A stretch of 64,000 bases of DNA, taken from the NCBI GenBank assembly GCA_031835245.1, contig JAVKOQ010000003.1, forward strand, positions 137,501-201,500. The letters are read 5' to 3'. The stretch comes from Balamuthia mandrillaris (taxonomy: Eukaryota; Discosea; Longamoebia; Balamuthiidae). The notes below the pieces were generated by a model that saw only the letters and a program-made list of their open reading frames with translations, had not been told where the DNA came from and did not search any database. Position 1 is the stretch's first letter. Each line of letters opens with the position of its first letter. The position numbers and the translations under genes are program-made. This document shows, piece after piece, positions 1 through 11,143 of this stretch.

Positions 1-1183
1 GTTTTGGGACGGCAAGTCCATGATAAAATTACTGCCTCAGGACACAAGTGCTCAGATAAGCTCTTCGCATCATTAGTTAATATGTACAGCAAATGTGGCA
101 GACTTGAGGACGCCCTTTCAGTCTTCACAGAAGCCTCTCAGCAAAGGGAATACGAAGGGCAGCAGCTTTCAGTGAGTGTGTGGACGGCAATGATACACAG
201 CTATGGCCAGCATGGTCGCGCCAAAGAAGCCCTTGAGCTGCTGCAAGCGATGACAGCCAGGGGAGTACATCCCAACGATGTCACCTTGATTGCTGCCTTA
301 AATGCATGTAGCCACAATGGGCTTGTGGAGGATGCAATGCACCTTTTCAATTCTATGGAGAGTAAATGGGGAATACAGCCTAACACCCGCCATTGGACCT
401 GCATAGTAGATGCTCTAGGCCGTGCTGGTCACATTGAAAAAGCTGAGAAGTTGGTCCTCCAAATGAACAAACCTCAGGAGGTCGCATGGCGAACACTACT
501 AGGCGCATGCAGGGGATATAGGTTTGTGCATTGTGTCGGTGTGCAATTCACCTAGATTGTCCATGTTCCTAATACTTGATTCTTTCACCTACTTACACAG
601 AGGAGCTGAACAAGATCGCTACATTGATGTCGCCACACGAGCAGCAGAACAGATCTGGCAGTTATCTGAACCGGATGCTGCAACACACGTTCTGCTTAGT
701 AACATCTATGCTGCAGCTGGTAGACAAAGTGATGCAACTAGGATTCGACAACGCATGGTTGACCTGGGTCTCAAAAAGATTCCTGGACAAACGTGGATAG
801 AATTGCAGGGCGAGACTCATCACTTTGTGGCTGGCCAACAATGTTCCCCGGAGGTATATAAGGAATTACAGACTTTACAAACGGAGCTGAGCGCAAACGG
901 ATATGTGCCGGACACTCGTTTGGTAACTTGGGATGAAGAAGAAGAGGAAAAAGTCAAACGGCTTTGTTATCATAGTGAAAAGCTAGCAATTGCTTTTGGC
1001 CTAGCGCACACACCACCAGGCACTCCCTTGTTGATAAGCAAAAATCTACGAGTGTGTCCTGATTGCCATACTGTAACCAAGTTGATAGCTAAGATTCGCC
1101 AACGGTCAATTGTTGTGAGAGATGCAAATCGCTTTCATCATTTCACAGAAGATGGCCACTGTTCATGTGGTGATTTCTGGTGA
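1..1183 (+). CDS. PPR-DYW RNA-editing protein, 3' part
   Basis: Two exons (to 521, and 601-1183) join in phase across a 79-base GT-AG intron. The frame is open at base 1, so the gene starts outside the window. The first part has PPR units (for example SLVNMYSKCGRLEDA and WTAMIHSYGQHGRAKEA), then the E region with LLSNIYAAAGR, then a full DYW cytidine-deaminase domain: the HSEKLA zinc/catalytic signature, CPDCH, and the end HCSCGDFW. In plants this family binds organellar transcripts and changes C to U. Outside plants it is known in a few protists such as heteroloboseans, Physarum and Acanthamoeba relatives. The last triplet is DFW, not DYW. A mitochondrial location is likely, but the targeting peptide is outside the window. 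Confidence 0.93.
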
Positions 1184-1311
1184 ACAAGTGAATAACAGTA
1201 ACTAGCCTTTACATTTTGATACATTTTGACCCATTTGCTCACCCTTGATTAAGGTTTTGTTTATTGTTTTATATTTTTTGTTTCTTTTTGTTTTTGTTTC
1301 TATTTTTGCTA

Positions 1312-4083
1312 TCAACACATAAGTAAGCGGTTTGTGTGAGGATTGTCTTTGCGAAGCAAACTGTAGCCACCACTTGTAGCAAATCCAGTCACTTTTAAGT
1401 TGGTAACATTGCCAGCAACAATCTCAATACACCACCAACCTTTATATTCAAATATCTCAATAGCAAATGGAGAAAGTTGGAATTGTACCCATCTCTTAGT
1501 AGTCTTTCTCTTAAGGCTACAAAGTTCAATAGGCTCTCTGCCAGTATTTTTTAAGCGAATCCAACCTGGCCCTGGGCTTAGCTTGTTGGAGGAAGGAAAA
1601 ATAATATAAAAATGGGTCGAATCATAGGCTGAGCCACTTTGGTCCAATCTTCTAAGTTCCTCTCCACTTACAATCAACACAGATTTTACTTCACCAACCT
1701 CCACCTAAATTACAAATAGCTCGGAAATAAGCACTTGGGAAAGTTGAAGAAACACAATGAACTAGATAGATACCAACATGATGTATATGGAGAGCAGAAG
1801 ATAAGATATTTTGGTGTTGGTTCAACTGGTCGTTAGCAAGTTGATCCAAGTGGGCAGCAAGAGTTTGAATTTCCTTGAGCACGTTGCGCATTAGTTGTAG
1901 GTCAATATGGCTTTCTGGTGTGTGCTTGATGATATCTTTGAGAAGTAGCTCATAACGAGGCAATCGTTGAATAGGCATCACAATCAAAGAGTCCAAGTGT
2001 AGCTTTGTGGACTCTTGGGAATCTTCTAGTTTCTGTGAAAGATAAGGTTAGTAATGGTTGGCAAACAAGGGAAAAGTCAAACCTTGACTGCTTTTATGAA
2101 CTCTGGGACAGTTTGCTGACACCAATGCAGCACCTTGTTGGCACTTTCAAAATTTTCATAATAGCGGTTATAAACTACTAGCGATGATAACTGAGGAGTG
2201 TATTCATTAATATGTAGCAAAAAAAAAAAAAAAGAAAAAAGAAAAAAGAAAAACAATGGACAAGAAACCTTCTTAGCAAACGTTGCTCCTATAGCAGGAT
2301 TCTCCTTATTTACTTCCAGACACAAGGCATTGAAAAGAGATTGATTGGTCACAAGGATGTCTTCAATATTGCAAAATATAATATCAATATGGTAGGGGGT
2401 TACAACTCCCAGTTTAGAGTTTTCTGCAGCAGCTTTTAATGGTTCATAGAAACGCTGGTAGAGAAGTTAATAAGTGATGATAAACCATTTAAGTTTGAGA
2501 AAGGAACATACTGTTGTTAATATTTCCAAAAATTCCACATATTTTTCTTCACTTGATATAAGCTCTGCTATGATCTTGGAGCGATGGCGATATGCTTTTG
2601 CATGCTCTGAGGCTGAGTACTCTCGCACTTGGGTCGGGAGGGTAAGTATTATTTTTAGTGTGAGCTGCGAACCAAAAAAAAAAATATTCAGTACCCATCT
2701 TCTTAAGCTTGCTATGCATAAGCCAGCGTTTCGCATGCCGTTGGCATTGGATCACTTGTTGGATGCGTTGCGCGTAGTGTAGATCTTTCTCTGCAGTATA
2801 TTCATAGAGGAGGCTTTGAAGAAGAGTGGATTTACGGGTCTTCAGTCGCCGTTGTTCTATCTGACGAATGGAAGCCGCCAAGTCCTGTTCAGAAATTGTT
2901 GTGCTATCCTGGAGGCAAAACACTTGGTGACTAGGCTTTATGTAGTTTCTGTTGACGGTGAACGTGCCCACACAGAAACCTTGCTCTTGTGAAGCGAGAG
3001 CATAAGATGAAGACGGAGAGAGCTCGGAAGCTAATGACGAGGAAGAGGAGGAGGAGGGAGTGAACGAGGACGAGGATTTGGATAACGATGGCTGAGAGGA
3101 AGTTGATGATAATAACCGTGTGGGAGCATTGACAGGAGGGGCTATTGAATTGGCCAGCGGGGACAGAGGGTGAATGCGCCAAATAGAGCATCTACCAAAC
3201 GACGCTCCAGAATTGATGTCTGACCACAAGCATAGGCCATCGTGCTCGAAACCAGGCGCTCCTGTGACCACCACGCTCTCATGAACGCAGCGAATAAGGT
3301 CCAAATCAGGTCTGCTATAACGAGAGTCCTGACTAGCCACGCAACCTAACGCCTTGTATCCTTCTGGAGGCACCGGTTCCTATTTATTCCGTTTAAGCGT
3401 TATAAGAGCGAGAACGAGAAAAGAGAAGACGGTTAGAAGACAGATGGGAAAGTACCCAAAAGGAACAACGGCCAAAGCTAGCACCAGAGCCCTTCTCCGT
3501 CCAAAGAAGGCGGTAGTCCACTGGAGGTACCAACAAAGGTAGAGTTGGATTGGTCTCTATCTCAGCAACGACGAAACAAGCCTCATCACGTTCTTTTACC
3601 TTTGAGACAGGAAAGCGGGAAGGGTCAAGAACCTCGGGATTCTTTCCCCGTTCAGCCATATCACCAAGCCGGTAATAACCTTTTTTAAAAAAATATCATC
3701 ATCATCATCATGTAGCGGCCGGAGGCAATGTTACTGTGTCTCACAAGCTAGAGAGATATGAAAGTCTTACCAGTGGGGGGAATGGGGCGAAGAATGGTAA
3801 CGGAACTAGGCGCGGCTCCCGTTTTGGAGTCATCCCACAGTTTCTGGAAGCGCTCAGGGCGGCAAACTTTGAGGCGAAAAGAAGGAAACAACTGGTCGGC
3901 AGGACCTGCCAGTGTCTGTGCCCCGGTCCCTGTGGGACTGTCCTTTTCCGTAAGCTCACTCCGCCGCATCTTGGGCAAAGGGAGAAGGGGACAATAATCA
4001 GGGAGCTGGGAGGCAGGTGGGTCGGTGGGGTAACGTTTCAACCAGCGGCGTTCACCTTTTCGGCTTGTGGGCGGAATTTTCAC
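1312..4083 (-). CDS. RhoGEF (DH domain) with N-terminal Vps62-like repeats
   Basis: Reading from 4083 (or the Met at 3970), exons 4083-3771, 3679-3456 and from 3379 join in phase. They give two Vps62/DUF946-like units: RPERFQKLWDDSKTGA...RPIPP, GYYRLGDMA, YRLLWTEKGSGASFGRCSFW, EGYKALGCVA, LIRCVHESVVV and LWSDINSGASFGRCSIW. A Ser-rich linker follows, then a basic stretch that could bind calmodulin (AQRIQQVIQCQRHAKRW). The DH domain runs over about 2633-1800 with RSKIIAELISSEEKYV and the hallmark MPIQRLPRYELLLKDI. DH domains load GTP onto Rho-family GTPases. A PH domain is not obvious after it; the last exon (1312-1698) has an unassigned beta-rich domain. An A/T-rich intron at 2220-2270 splits the DH domain. 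The exact start and minor exon edges are uncertain. Confidence 0.8.
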
Positions 4084-4233
4084 GGGGCGCTGTGCCTAGT
4101 GGGGGTGACTCCTCTTTAACAAGAGGGGTCATTCCCAGCTGTGGCTGTCTTGCGTGGGGCTGGGGTTTCCCATCAGGCGGCGGAAAAAGCGAAAACCAAG
4201 CAAGCGCCGCCCTCGCAAACCTTTCTTCTGCTC
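4084..4233. promoter_or_regulatory. Shared upstream region of RhoGEF and PPT2
   Basis: About 150 bp separate the two predicted start codons, which point away from each other. The stretch is GC-rich compared with the introns and has no obvious TATA box, so it probably works as a two-way promoter. This is inferred from position only. Confidence 0.35.
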
Positions 4234-5795
4234 ATGAAAACTCTCCCGGCAACCACCTTTGCTACCGCACTGCAGTGGGTTTATGTAACCCTGGCGCTGA
4301 CCATCGCCTTGGTCCTGTGGGGGGTTCCTTCCTCTGCCGCCGCTGCTCACGTGGTGTCGATGGAGGGGCAACTCCCAACTCCGGCCATCATTGTTAAAAC
4401 AAGAAACCTGGAAGCGCCCGACACCAGCCACACTCCAGTGGTTATCATGCACGGCCTTTTCGAGTCCTCTGCTGCCATGGTATGATCACTCCATGAGAGC
4501 GTCTCTCTCCTCACCATGACTGAACCGCTTTCCTGTTTTTTCATTGACAATGGCCACCTTCACTCCACTCTTGTGCATGTATAGGAGCCCTTGATGGACC
4601 ACATAAACCAAACATATCCAGGTGCTCCCATGGTAAGTCTCAACATTATGAACTACATAAGTACTCTGGAACCTATGTGGATTCAAGTTACGGCTGCCAT
4701 CGAAGTAATGAAACAGCTTCCTCCTCTTTTTGACAATGGGTACCATTGCATTGCTTTCAGCCAAGGTGCACCGCCTTCCTCCCTTCCTCTATAAGGATGC
4801 TCTTTAGAGCGCGATTAACCTCGTCTCTTTCTTTGTTGTAATTCATGTAACCGCCCAACAAAGGCACATTGGTGATGCGTGGAGTGATACACAAATGGCC
4901 GGAGCACAAGTGTAAACACTTTATTACGCTCTCCGGTCCACTTATGGGACAGTACGTCTATTCTACATTTCTTCTCCTATATTCGTAGCTTCTCTTATTT
5001 CGCCTCATTCTTCGTGTCCTTTTTCTACTTTTTCATGTCTTGTTTGTTCTTTCTTTGTTTTTTTCGTTTGTGGCCTCTCTCCTTCTTTCCCTTTGTTCCT
5101 CCTCTTCTTGCTCCTTCCTCGAAATTCTTACCTCAGTGATACCCTTGAATGAAGATTTGGGGACACGTCCTACCTACGCTATCTCTTTCCAGAGTACACA
5201 AGGGACTCCCTCTATCGAGTATTCTACACCCAAACAGCCCAGAATTGGATATCCATTGCCAATTACTGGCGAGATCCCTACGAGTTCGATTACTACAAAA
5301 ACGCAAGCGCTTTCCTCGCTCTCATCAACAATGAAAGGTTATTCTGTCCTGCTGTATTCATTTCTTTGTGTTTATTGATTTAGCGCTTCCTTTCCCACAC
5401 AGACGAACGAACGAAAGCGAGCTCTACAAGAAAAACTTTTTAAAAGTTAACAAAATAGTGGCGATAGGAGGGCCAGATGATGGGGTCATTCAACCCTGGC
5501 AAAGTGCTGTTTGGGGATTCTACAAATGTCCTACGATCTATCCCGCTCCTTTGCTTGTAACCCCTATGGAGTATGCTTTCACTTGTGCTTGTTGGTTGCA
5601 TAAACATATCTGATGATTAACCAAACATCTTCTGGTTGCAGTGAGCAAGAGGTGTATCAAAAAGACTTGTTTGGATTGCGGACAATAGTGGAGCGCGGAT
5701 CCTTCAAAATGTGTATTGTTAATAACGTGGAGCACAGCATGTGGTACTCCGACGAAGCGGTGTATCTTAAATGTGTTGCCCCATTTCTAGACTAA
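4234..5795 (+). CDS. PPT2: Palmitoyl-protein thioesterase, PPT2-like
   Basis: Five or six exons. The product starts with a hydrophobic signal segment ([18 protein letters not shown]), then [11 protein letters not shown], and the nucleophile motif FSQGG formed across the junction of exons ending at 4769 and restarting near 4862. [22 protein letters not shown] and [13 protein letters not shown] follow, then [14 protein letters not shown] with the catalytic Asp, and VEHSMWYS with the catalytic His. GPDDGVI-PWQS and the ANYWRDP block match PPT2 better than PPT1. PPT2 is a lysosomal alpha/beta hydrolase acting on acyl-CoA and S-acyl thioesters. The start at 4234 was chosen because the signal peptide follows directly. 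Its stop is 115 bp from that of the converging DHAD gene. Confidence 0.88.
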
Positions 5796-5910
5796 TCTAG
5801 AGCCACTTGTAAGTTAAATGTATGTAATGTACTCTTGAGATTGGTTGCAGTCTTTGTTGTTGTTGCTGTCAGGGAAGGTTTTGTACGACGTGGTTTATTT
5901 CCATTCATTA

Positions 5911-8496
5911 CTAAGAGGAAGGAGAGGTAATGGCACCACCCGACGCACTACCAACCATCCGGGCATATTTAGCAAGCACTCCATGGGTATACTTTTGGGC
6001 TGGTGGCTTCCACTCTTGCTTTCTTCTCCTCCGTTCTTCCTCAGACACACCCATAAGATCTATGCTTCGCTTCTTCATGTCTATGCAGATGGTGTCTCCT
6101 TCTCGAAGCTCGGCCAGTGGACCACCCATTTGCGCTAATGTAATAAAATGCATGGAATCATTTTAAAGACAGCATCGACGAGGAGGGAGGGGGAGGGAGG
6201 GAGGGAGGGAGGGAGGGAGGGAACAAGTAAAAAAAAAAAACAGGCGAACCTTCAGGTGTGACATGACCAATCATAATGCCATGGGTAGCTCCTGAGAATC
6301 TGCCATCAGTAATGAGAGCAACATCCTTGCCCAAGCCAGCCCCTACTATTGCACTCGATACTTGCAACATTTCGCGCATGCCAGGACCACCTCTTGGCCC
6401 TTCATAGCGGATCACCACCACGTCTCCCTTCTTTAATTTTCCTCTTTACATTTGTTAGAATGGTTTGGCTATCAACCCAAAAGAGAGGAGTATACTTGAG
6501 AACAGCAGTAAGGGCTTCTTGCTCACAATCAAAAACGCGGGCAGGACCTTGAAATTTTTGCAGCTCCTTTCCGCTTAGTTTTATAACAGCGCCTTCTGGC
6601 GCCAAATTGCCATGCAGAACTACAATATGGTTCATGGGGGGAGCCAATGGTTTTTCTAGGGGGCAAATGACGCGTTGTGGGGGCAAGGAGCTCAATGCTG
6701 CAACATTTGCCAAGTTTTCTTCCAACGTTTTTCCAGTGACAGTCAAACAATTTCCGTGAAGTAGGCCTGCATCCAATAACATCTACATTACATAGTTGTT
6801 AGCAATGGTCCAATAAGAGGGTAGGAGAGGGAGAAAGAAAACTTACTTTCATAACCAAAGGCACACCTCCTATATGGTGCAAGTCCTCCATCAAATACTC
6901 GCCAAAGGGTTTGAAATTGCCGATGAGTGGTACCCGGGATGCAATAGTGTTAAAGTCTTCTATGGAAAGGGGTACATCAGCCTCACATGCAAGTGCGAGC
7001 AGGTGCAGCACTCCATTGGTGCTTCCGCCAAGTGCCATCATTACCTATTTGCATGTAGAAAAGGCTGCGGTAAGTTGCTTACAGCCTTTCTTCCGGGTGG
7101 TTAAGGAGGTTACCGTGATGGCATTCTCAAAAGCTTGGCGGGTCATTATGTCCCTAGTCCGTATGCCTCTTTCCATCAAGTGGCGCAATGCGCGCACGCT
7201 CTTTCTACAATCCTCTGCTTTCTCTTTTGAGGTTTTGTTGCTCCGATCAACTGCAGGATTGGAGGAAGAACCAGTCACGCTCATTCCCAGAGCTTCAATG
7301 GCGGATGCCATGGTATTTGCTGTAAACATGCCCCCACAAGATCCATGTCCTGGGCAGGAATGGCACTCAACTAAAAGTAAATGAAGGGATAGAAATGCAT
7401 TAATATGCGCACAAGGGTATGTGCACTGGTACCAGAAAAAAGTAACGTTGCGTGGAACATTGTCGAATAGGAATAGTAACAGTACTTTGATGCAATTCTT
7501 CTTTTGATATGCTGCCAGAGGCGTAAGCTCCAATTGCTTCAAAGGACGACGCTATATTTAGGTCCTTGCCCTTGTACTTGCCTGAAAGTATCGTCCCTCC
7601 ATAAAGAGTCACTCCTATTACCAAAACAATAAGCAATGGGTTGGATTTAAATCCGCCGTAGACTCCACTTCATTACCGATAGCGTTATTCCGTGCAAGAG
7701 GCATAAGTGCCCCTGGGATCGTTTTGTCGCACCCACCGAGAGTGATGATTCCGTCTGCATTATAGGCTTCATACATCATCTCAATACAGTCAGCAATGAG
7801 GTCTCTACTAGCAAGCGAATATTTCATGCCCTATTCATTCCACGATGCACGGGCATTGGAGTTGGGTTTGGTCAGGGCTGCAAGTTGTACAAAAAACAAG
7901 AAAGAGAGAGAGAGACCTCGGTGCCCATTGTTTCACCGTCAGATACGACCGGAGTGCCAAAGGAAAAGGGCTTGCCTCCAACAGCCACCACTTCCTCTTT
8001 GACAAACTCACCAAGGGCACCCAAGTTACTGTTGCATGGTAAAATGTCGCTTTGGGGACAGGCCACAGCGACAAGAGGCTTCTCAAAGTCTTGGTCATTC
8101 CAGCCGACGGCCCTCAGCATGGAGCGAGCGGCAGTTCGTGTGACCCAATTGTCTTGCCCTACGTTGCCGGTCAGCACCCCACTATTGTATGTTTCAGGGG
8201 AGAGGTTGGTGGTGTGCAGGTTAGACAACGGAAACAGAACAGAGGACACTGGAGTCGTCAAAAGCAGCACTGCCGACGATACCTTCGCTGTTTCAGTTTA
8301 CGCTCATCTGAATGATGAGTGACGAAATAAGGTCAGAAACCAAAATACTGGTGAAGATGATTGGGCAGAGAAAGTACTAACCACTTCCAGCGGCAAATTG
8401 AAGGGCAGAAGTAGTGGAAAAGGGTCGTCCCTTAGACAGCCTCCTATTTAAGCATGCTGAAGGCAAGGGGTTACGCAGAAGGGCCAGTTGTCTCAT
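5911..8496 (-). CDS. ILV3: Dihydroxyacid dehydratase, mitochondrial
   Basis: This enzyme dehydrates 2,3-dihydroxy acids to 2-keto acids in valine, isoleucine and pantothenate synthesis. The start at 8496 opens a basic, Ser-rich targeting peptide ([12 protein letters not shown]...[12 protein letters not shown]), so mitochondria are likely. The Fe-S ligand motifs are in order: [13 protein letters not shown] (about 8060), [13 protein letters not shown] (about 7725), and [16 protein letters not shown] (about 7330). Further on are [57 protein letters not shown] and EGDTICIDM. At least nine exons are split by short introns; one carries a GGGA repeat (6181-6222) and another a GA tract (7897-7914). 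The family and full motif set leave little doubt; only the exon edges are approximate. Confidence 0.95.
6181..6222. repeat. GGGA microsatellite in a DHAD intron
   Basis: A run of GGGA/GGAGGGAGG units lies inside an intron. On the coding strand of DHAD it reads as TCCC, a pyrimidine-rich tract. Confidence 0.85.
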
Positions 8497-8799
8497 TACT
8501 ACTTGCTGGCCAGCGGGCTCAAAAGAAGGAAAAACTGCTTGGGGTGGAGGAAGGAAAGCAGCAAGCTCCAATAATAATAATAATAACGAGCAGCTCTTGA
8601 TGTTGTTGTTCTTTGGTGGTGGCGGTGGCTGCTGGGCAGATGTGTGGTGGGCCTTCCTTGCTCGTGTCAATGGCCAGCGGGTGCTAACGCCGCAGCAGCA
8701 ACCAAGCCACTTTCGGCCCACGAAAAACGGTGGAAAATTGGCCGCATTTTTTCGCTTTTTGGCAACAGCGCACAAGCAAACACATCACAAGAAAAAAAA

Positions 8800-10740
8800 A
8801 AGCTGCATTGAATGGGTCGTCATCAGCATTTGACTTCAATTTTACCTTGGCTCGTCATCACCGTCGTCCGCTTTTCGCCTTCATCTTGCTGTTTGTATTA
8901 ACAAGCTTCAAAGGCAAAAACAAAGATAGAAGACATCAATTACTTACTCTAGCTGTTTGCAAGTCAACAACATCCAAGCCACAGTTGGGAAGCAAAATGC
9001 TCTACCTGTTTGCCTTTCCTCAAACTGTTTCCATCTCAGTACTCCTGATATGCTTTTTGAAGTAAAGGATGGTTTCACGTTTAGTGAGGACAAGCCAAAT
9101 CATACAAAAAGGGACAAATGATTAAAAAGGCGTGTATTCCAGAAGAAAAAAAGAAAGACAACAGGAGGGGTTCTTTATCATTGCTTTAGAGTACACCAAG
9201 AGAAAGGGGAAAAGGAAAAGAAATGATAAGGGGATTAAGGACCCACTTATTGTTGACAACTGCCAACATAACCAACGCATTGCTTCTTTCTTTGTTCATC
9301 CTCAGCTTACATCAGCACCTAGCCCACCAGCTTCTTGTGATTTCCCATAGATTTCTCTTGTGGAACTTAGGAACTTTCCTTTCTTCTTTTTGACATGTGG
9401 TTTCTCTTGATTGGTTCTTTTTCTCATTCATTTTGTCTTTCTCTTTCTTTATTTTCTCTTTTCTCTTTTCTCTCTTTCTTTTTTTCTTGGAACAGGAACA
9501 AGTAACAAACACACACACACTGTCATGACACTTTCTTTCCATTAAAGCCTATTCTTGGTCTTGTTCACTTGTATTCTTGTATTTACAGGTCGAGTTTAAA
9601 TTATTACTTCCTATTTATTGTATAAAGACCTAATTTTATAAAGAAAATAAATGAGCTTCTTACTTACTATAATATGATGAGTAATAAGCAATGGGCACTT
9701 TAATCTTGCTGCTTGCCTAGTGAATGATTACTATATGACCAAAATTTTTGTCTTATAATTCCACCCAAAATTAACTACCATATTTTTGGATGCTTTTCCC
9801 TGCTTATCTCCTCCTTGTGTAATGTGCTTTTTCCCTTTTTAACAAAACTTCATATGTAGGTGGTGTTTGCTATTTGTGTGGAGTTTACTGCTAAATAAAG
9901 TTTCCTCACCTGTTTGAAATGAGTTTCTTTGCTAATTGTGATAAGGCCGGTAGGGAAACAACCTAATGGACACCAACTCGATGGGTGTAGGGAAAAAGAC
10001 CTTTAATGAAATGAAAGAAAGAGATATATATATACAAGGAGAGATAGGGATAGGTATTATGGGAGAGTGGTATAACATAATGGTTGATAAATGCAATTCA
10101 ACTGTCATTGTCAACACATCTCCAGCAATGAAAAAGCACAGATGAAGAGAGCCATATATCACAGTGAGTATTACTAACACAAAAACAAGAACAATAGAAG
10201 AAAAAAGTGTAAGTTGCTAAAAAGCTATAATGGGCAACAAAGCACGGCCTCAAAGAGGAAACAGCTAGCTTAAGCCATTGCTTTTTTTCTTTCTTCTCTT
10301 TTTTCTGTGTGTTTATACAAGTTCACAACTATTGAAAAGGATAAATTAAAGGCATGTGAATGTCATGTGGTGTGATCTGATTGATAGAATGATGTCAACT
10401 AGTTAGTTAAATCCAACCTCAAGAATAAAAGAGTTGGTGACAAGACAAGAGGTGTATTCAAGAGAATAGAGGAAGGACAGCAAGAGTGAATCTTTGATGT
10501 TGCTTCAAAGTATACTAACAAAAGGGAAAAAGGGAAAAAGAAAGGATGAAGGATACAAAAAAAAGGAGCTGAGGGTCCAGGATGGATGAGAAGTCTTGAG
10601 ATATGTGTTGGTGATTTTACCAACATATACACATGAAGTAGGTCTTTTGAATAAGAGCAAACCAAGAACTGCCCCAATCATATCTCTTCTATGTGAGTCT
10701 TGAATGAGAAAGAAAGAGAGAGATTGGCAGGATCCAAGAC
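8800..10740. other. AT-rich intergenic region with no gene seen
   Basis: Beyond the DHAD promoter the base composition shifts to AT-rich. The reading frames here are short, hydrophobic or low-complexity, with no recognisable domain and no splice-consistent exons. Purine-rich stretches near 9190-9230 and 10500-10560 look alike but are too simple to call homologous. Nothing supportable was found. Confidence 0.6.
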
Positions 10741-10744
10741 CCGG

Positions 10745-11129
10745 TTGTGACATAAAGCACACAAAGAAGTTTATTTGCTCTGAGAGTAACATCAAACCAT
10801 ACATAAAAAGAAAGCTTTATACATACTTAGTGTACTCTTATTTCCCTCATTCTTAATACTTTCCTAATTGTTATTCACAAGTAAGATATTAGATGAGCTT
10901 TCAGACTAGGTGTGTACTATACTATTTTTCTATCCTTTTCTTTACTTTGACATTGTTTCATCTCTTGAGCTTTGTTGCATTTCAAACCACTTGATAGGAG
11001 CTTTTTTGTACTGTCTTCTACAATCAGCTTTGAACAAGTTCTTCATTTTTAATCTACACTCCAAATTTTAAAGTAATCTTCCCAAAGATTTGGGCAACTT
11101 AACAGGAACTGTTTCTTCCTTTGCATTGC
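10745..11129 (-). mobile_element. Older LINE copy, 3' part (split by a younger LINE)
   Basis: On the minus strand this segment resembles the 3' end of the younger LINE at 11144-13707. It has the same tail region (tttatttgctctgagag), the same 3' UTR order, and decayed versions of the last coding bases (catctcttgagct-tgttgcattt and tcttcccaaagatttgggca). It carries many more differences and small gaps. Its continuation lies beyond the younger insertion at 13722-13757, matching the younger element's ctcttcagactgctgaatgg segment. It is a 5'-truncated, old copy. Confidence 0.8.
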
Positions 11130-11143
11130 AACCAGGACACTTA

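Noticed and set aside
3736-4119. Plus-strand open frame in the RhoGEF 5' region
   Set aside because: It is antisense to the first RhoGEF exon, whose Vps62 motifs and splice phases are convincing.
8377-8775. Longer N-terminus for DHAD from 8775
   Set aside because: The added part is low-complexity and would hide the mitochondrial targeting peptide that begins cleanly at 8496.
9132-9350. Small frame and purine block resembling 10500-10580
   Set aside because: The similarity is confined to A/G-rich low-complexity sequence and no domain is visible.
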